A stretch of DNA of 64,000 bases from NCBI GenBank assembly GCA_013339895.1, contig JABACO010000004.1:11801804-11865803 (forward strand). The letters run 5' to 3'. This document shows positions 61,590 through 64,000 of this stretch, one piece after another. The notes beneath the pieces were generated by a model that saw nothing but the letters and a program-made list of their open reading frames with translations, was not told the DNA's origin and did not search any database. Made by a program: the position numbers and the translations under genes. Source of the DNA: Ephydatia muelleri (taxonomy: Eukaryota > Porifera > Demospongiae > Spongillida > Spongillidae). How positions within the stretch are numbered: the first letter of the stretch is position 1; the number at the start of each line of letters is the position of its first letter.

Positions 61590-62749
61590 CTACGATGATA
61601 CGAATATTCATACTTCTAGATAGGTATACATGTATTCCATAAACAATTGTACTAATTCAATTACCAAATTCATTATAAATTCCAATTTGAGCATTATGAC
61701 ACCAAAAGAAAAACAGGGTATAATTATTGTAGCTAACTGAAAAATCCAAATCATTATTCCACATAAGTCCAGATCACTATAACAAAGGGGATGCATGCCA
61801 GTCAAATAGATAGTGGAGGGGGCGTGGCTGGACAGGAGTACATTTGCAGTGTGGTCAAATTGTTGCAACCAAGGAGAGATGCTGGCATGATGTCTTGTAT
61901 TTGATGAGTGTAGTGTGATGGAGCTTCTGCGCTGTGTGTGTGTGTTTGTGTTATGTGTGTATGTGTGCGTGTGTCTGTGTGTGTGTGTGTGAGTGTGTCA
62001 CATATGCGTATAATCAAGTACCTCATCCGATATGTGTGTGAATGTTTGGCAATGATTTTTCATTAGTTTTAATGGTATAGAAATATGAAATTTCATTACA
62101 TGTCCTTGGTAAACAATTATACTTGAAGCAGGTGACAGGTTTGTGATGAATCAATTAAATCCCACTATACACACAATGTTGAATAAGGTCCCTCAATTAT
62201 AGAAAATTGTTAAAATGTGGTATTGTACTTGTATATATATGCTTGTGATAAGAGTGAGTGTGGCCAGTAAAAACACTCTGACTGTGATATAGTCTGGGGA
62301 TGAGGTTCTAGAAACATAAGAAAAGCAGCAGCTTTGGTCACGTTGGCAGATCTTATTTCATGGATATTAGAGAAGGTGTTTAGAACATGTGGAGGTTCAT
62401 CCCCACCTCTAATGTATATGTCCCTTCATATCTTCAGAACATTGACTGGCTGAATGTATGTTGTTGTCATCTGAGGTTGATGGTAAAAAAGGGGGTGTGT
62501 CCAGCTATTCCCACCCATGCATGTTCCCTACCTTCCCTACATTGATGTATCCAGCTCCACCTACACTCCATTTCAGGTCCACAGAACTAATGTTGTTCCA
62601 GGACCATCAAATGGCCACACATCCCAAGCTACGAGCACGTATAGTTCCCAACACAGAATTCCAAGCAATGGGAGCATCAATAAAATGGTTTATTTGAAAT
62701 ACCAATTCAACATTATCATATCTGATAAATACACGTTTTTACACGATAC
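61590..62749. repeat. 3' flank of the second TRIM-NHL copy, duplicate of 56100-57229
   Basis: Diverged copy of the 3' flank of copy 1. It contains a longer TG microsatellite at about 61937-62000 that is reduced to a short GT-rich stretch at about 56452 in copy 1. Confidence 0.65.
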
Positions 62750-64000
62750 TTATACAACATGAGAATACTTCAATACAGTGTTAGTTCCACAGTTTGCTAC
62801 ATACAGACTGCCACTCCTCGGATCTAGAATAATATCTCGAGGATAATTGAGATTACCAACAGTGTGGACCTTTTTTCCTTGAGGATCAAAGATGGATAGA
62901 CAATTACCAGTGAACTCATTAACTAGACTGTAACCTTCTTCATCAATCACTATTCCAGATGGACACTTTACATCCCCATATGATCTGACATAGGTCCCCT
63001 CATATGTAAAGACTTTGATGGTGTTAGAACCAGTAGCTGCAACATGGATGTTCCCTTGAGGGTCCAAGGCAAGCCCATATGGTTCCTTGAAAGCTTGGCA
63101 ACCTGAGACATTACCATTTACGGTCATTAACCAGGTGCCAACTTGATCCAATATTACAACTCTGTGGTTGAGATTGTCAGCAACAATCAACCTATCACTT
63201 TGGTCAACAATAACTAACAGAGGTTTATTCAACTGTCCCTGACCTGATCCCAGTGAACCAAACTTTTGCAGGAACTGTCCTTCTGTTGTCAACTTCTGAA
63301 TGCAATTATTTCCCGTGTCAGCAACATACATCACATCTCCTTTGATGAATAAGCCACGTGGACCACTGAACTGACCATCACCACTCCCTTTACTACCTAT
63401 AGTTTTCTTCTGCTGGCCATCTTGGTCAAACACATGAATATGGCTGTCATCAATGCAGGCTACATAGATGTCTCCACTGTCATGGATGGCAATACCTGAT
63501 GGACCACCACTACAATTGATGACTTGCTCTGGGTTACATAGGATGCTGTAATTCATTCTGACATGAAGATCGCAAGGACTCTTCTGTACATGCTGACCAT
63601 CCATTGTGATGAGGAGCTGGTGAGGACCAGCAATAATAGGGTTGAGGGTGATGGCATAGGTACCATCCCCATGGTCCTCCACATCTCCTGGGACAACTGC
63701 TCCATCAAGTGACTTGGGCCTAAGCTCAGCCTTCACCTGCAGACCACCATATGAGTACCTCTCTCCCTTTGAGGTCATGGTCTCTACTGTAACACAATAT
63801 TTTTCCTTCACCTTGGCTAATGTCTCAGAAGACCATGTGCTTTGTGATGGAGATGGAGACGAGTCCATTACATGACCAAATATGGAGAGATCCTTAATAA
63901 GAGTATCAGTATGCAGGAACACATGTATGTCACTAGACTGATTTGGAGTGAGGGACATATTCTCAACCTTTTTCAGGGTAGCCTTCAGTTCATGGGTAAA
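62750..64000 (-). CDS. TRIM-NHL protein (copy 2), partial, cut by the window edge
   Basis: The frame 63958-62750 encodes the filamin-type domain and NHL repeats almost identical to copy 1 (SGPRGLFIKGDVMYVADTGN, FGSLGSGQGQLNKPLLVIVD). Upstream of 63958 the frame continues through KATLKKVEN, so the coiled-coil part and the filamin part are joined here. At about 63991 a base present in copy 1 is missing, which would break the frame toward the RING part, but the window ends nine bases later. The RING and B-box exons should lie beyond 64000. Confidence 0.72.
   Translation of the reverse strand, partial: FTHELKATLKKVENMSLTPNQSSDIHVFLHTDTLIKDLSIFGHVMDSSPSPSQSTWSSETLAKVKEKYCVTVETMTSKGERYSYGGLQVKAELRPKSLDGAVVPGDVEDHGDGTYAITLNPIIAGPHQLLITMDGQHVQKSPCDLHVRMNYSILCNPEQVINCSGGPSGIAIHDSGDIYVACIDDSHIHVFDQDGQQKKTIGSKGSGDGQFSGPRGLFIKGDVMYVADTGNNCIQKLTTEGQFLQKFGSLGSGQGQLNKPLLVIVDQSDRLIVADNLNHRVVILDQVGTWLMTVNGNVSGCQAFKEPYGLALDPQGNIHVAATGSNTIKVFTYEGTYVRSYGDVKCPSGIVIDEEGYSLVNEFTGNCLSIFDPQGKKVHTVGNLNYPRDIILDPRSGSLYVANCGTNTVLKYSHVV

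Overview
The window looks like animal nuclear DNA, most likely from a sponge (Demospongiae, possibly Amphimedon-like). This is inferred from TRIM-NHL and TRAF-like genes, a sponge-style 7TM receptor, P-like, Helitron, hAT-like and Gmr1-like elements, and spliced short exons. No species marker is present. Most of the sequence is old and young mobile DNA between a few host genes.

The most interesting object is at 9887-20259. It is a complete 10,373-bp virus-like element with near-perfect 447-bp inverted terminal repeats. Each repeat ends in a 132-bp perfect palindrome (hairpin) and carries seven TAGACCG motifs plus a TATA promoter firing inward. Inside are two converging gene sets. The rightward set is a 548-aa nuclear-type protein, a 249-aa protein with an in-frame TGA followed by a long proline-rich extension, and a spliced 194-aa protein with a 47-nt intron. 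The leftward set is a 248-aa acidic/basic protein, an orphan 933-aa protein and a 548-aa Rep with HUH nuclease and SF3 helicase motifs like parvovirus NS1. Three transcription units each open with two overlapping reading frames. The organisation suggests rolling-hairpin replication as in parvoviruses, but the genome is about twice parvovirus size and most proteins are unrecognised. I think it represents an undescribed or barely described lineage, recently integrated.

Left of it (1-9886): remnants of an uncharacterised DNA transposon protein (500-1862), a hAT transposase tail (2302-2611), a possible P-type excision footprint (3014-3034), tandem exon-intron repeats (3471-4485), a transposase-like ORF (4455-5300), a Ty3/gypsy fragment (5995-7446), a chromodomain scrap (8212-8400) and a small membrane-protein ORF (9019-9258).

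Right of it: an unrecognised helical 366-aa gene (20416-21516), a decayed Helitron lacking its HUH nuclease (22212-26628), a SWIM zinc-finger remnant (26820-27400), an intron-bearing CACTA/Tnp2-like transposase gene (28300-30272), a decayed Gmr1-like gypsy element with integrase before reverse transcriptase (32124-35548), a MITE (37133-37387), and a TRAF-like host gene with a triplicated RING/zinc-finger module (38640-41323).

From 42398 to 50948 is an 8.55-kb P-element-like transposon with a 7-bp target duplication and a multi-exon, frameshifted transposase. A 3.56-kb foldback/Mutator-like element built from about 21 copies of a 154-bp repeat is nested in it (46800-50355). Then come a 7TM receptor (52042-53085), two retroelement C-terminal fragments (53770-54230, 55387-55900), and two copies of a TRIM-NHL gene (57230-59713 and 62750-64000) made by a roughly 5.5-kb segmental duplication.
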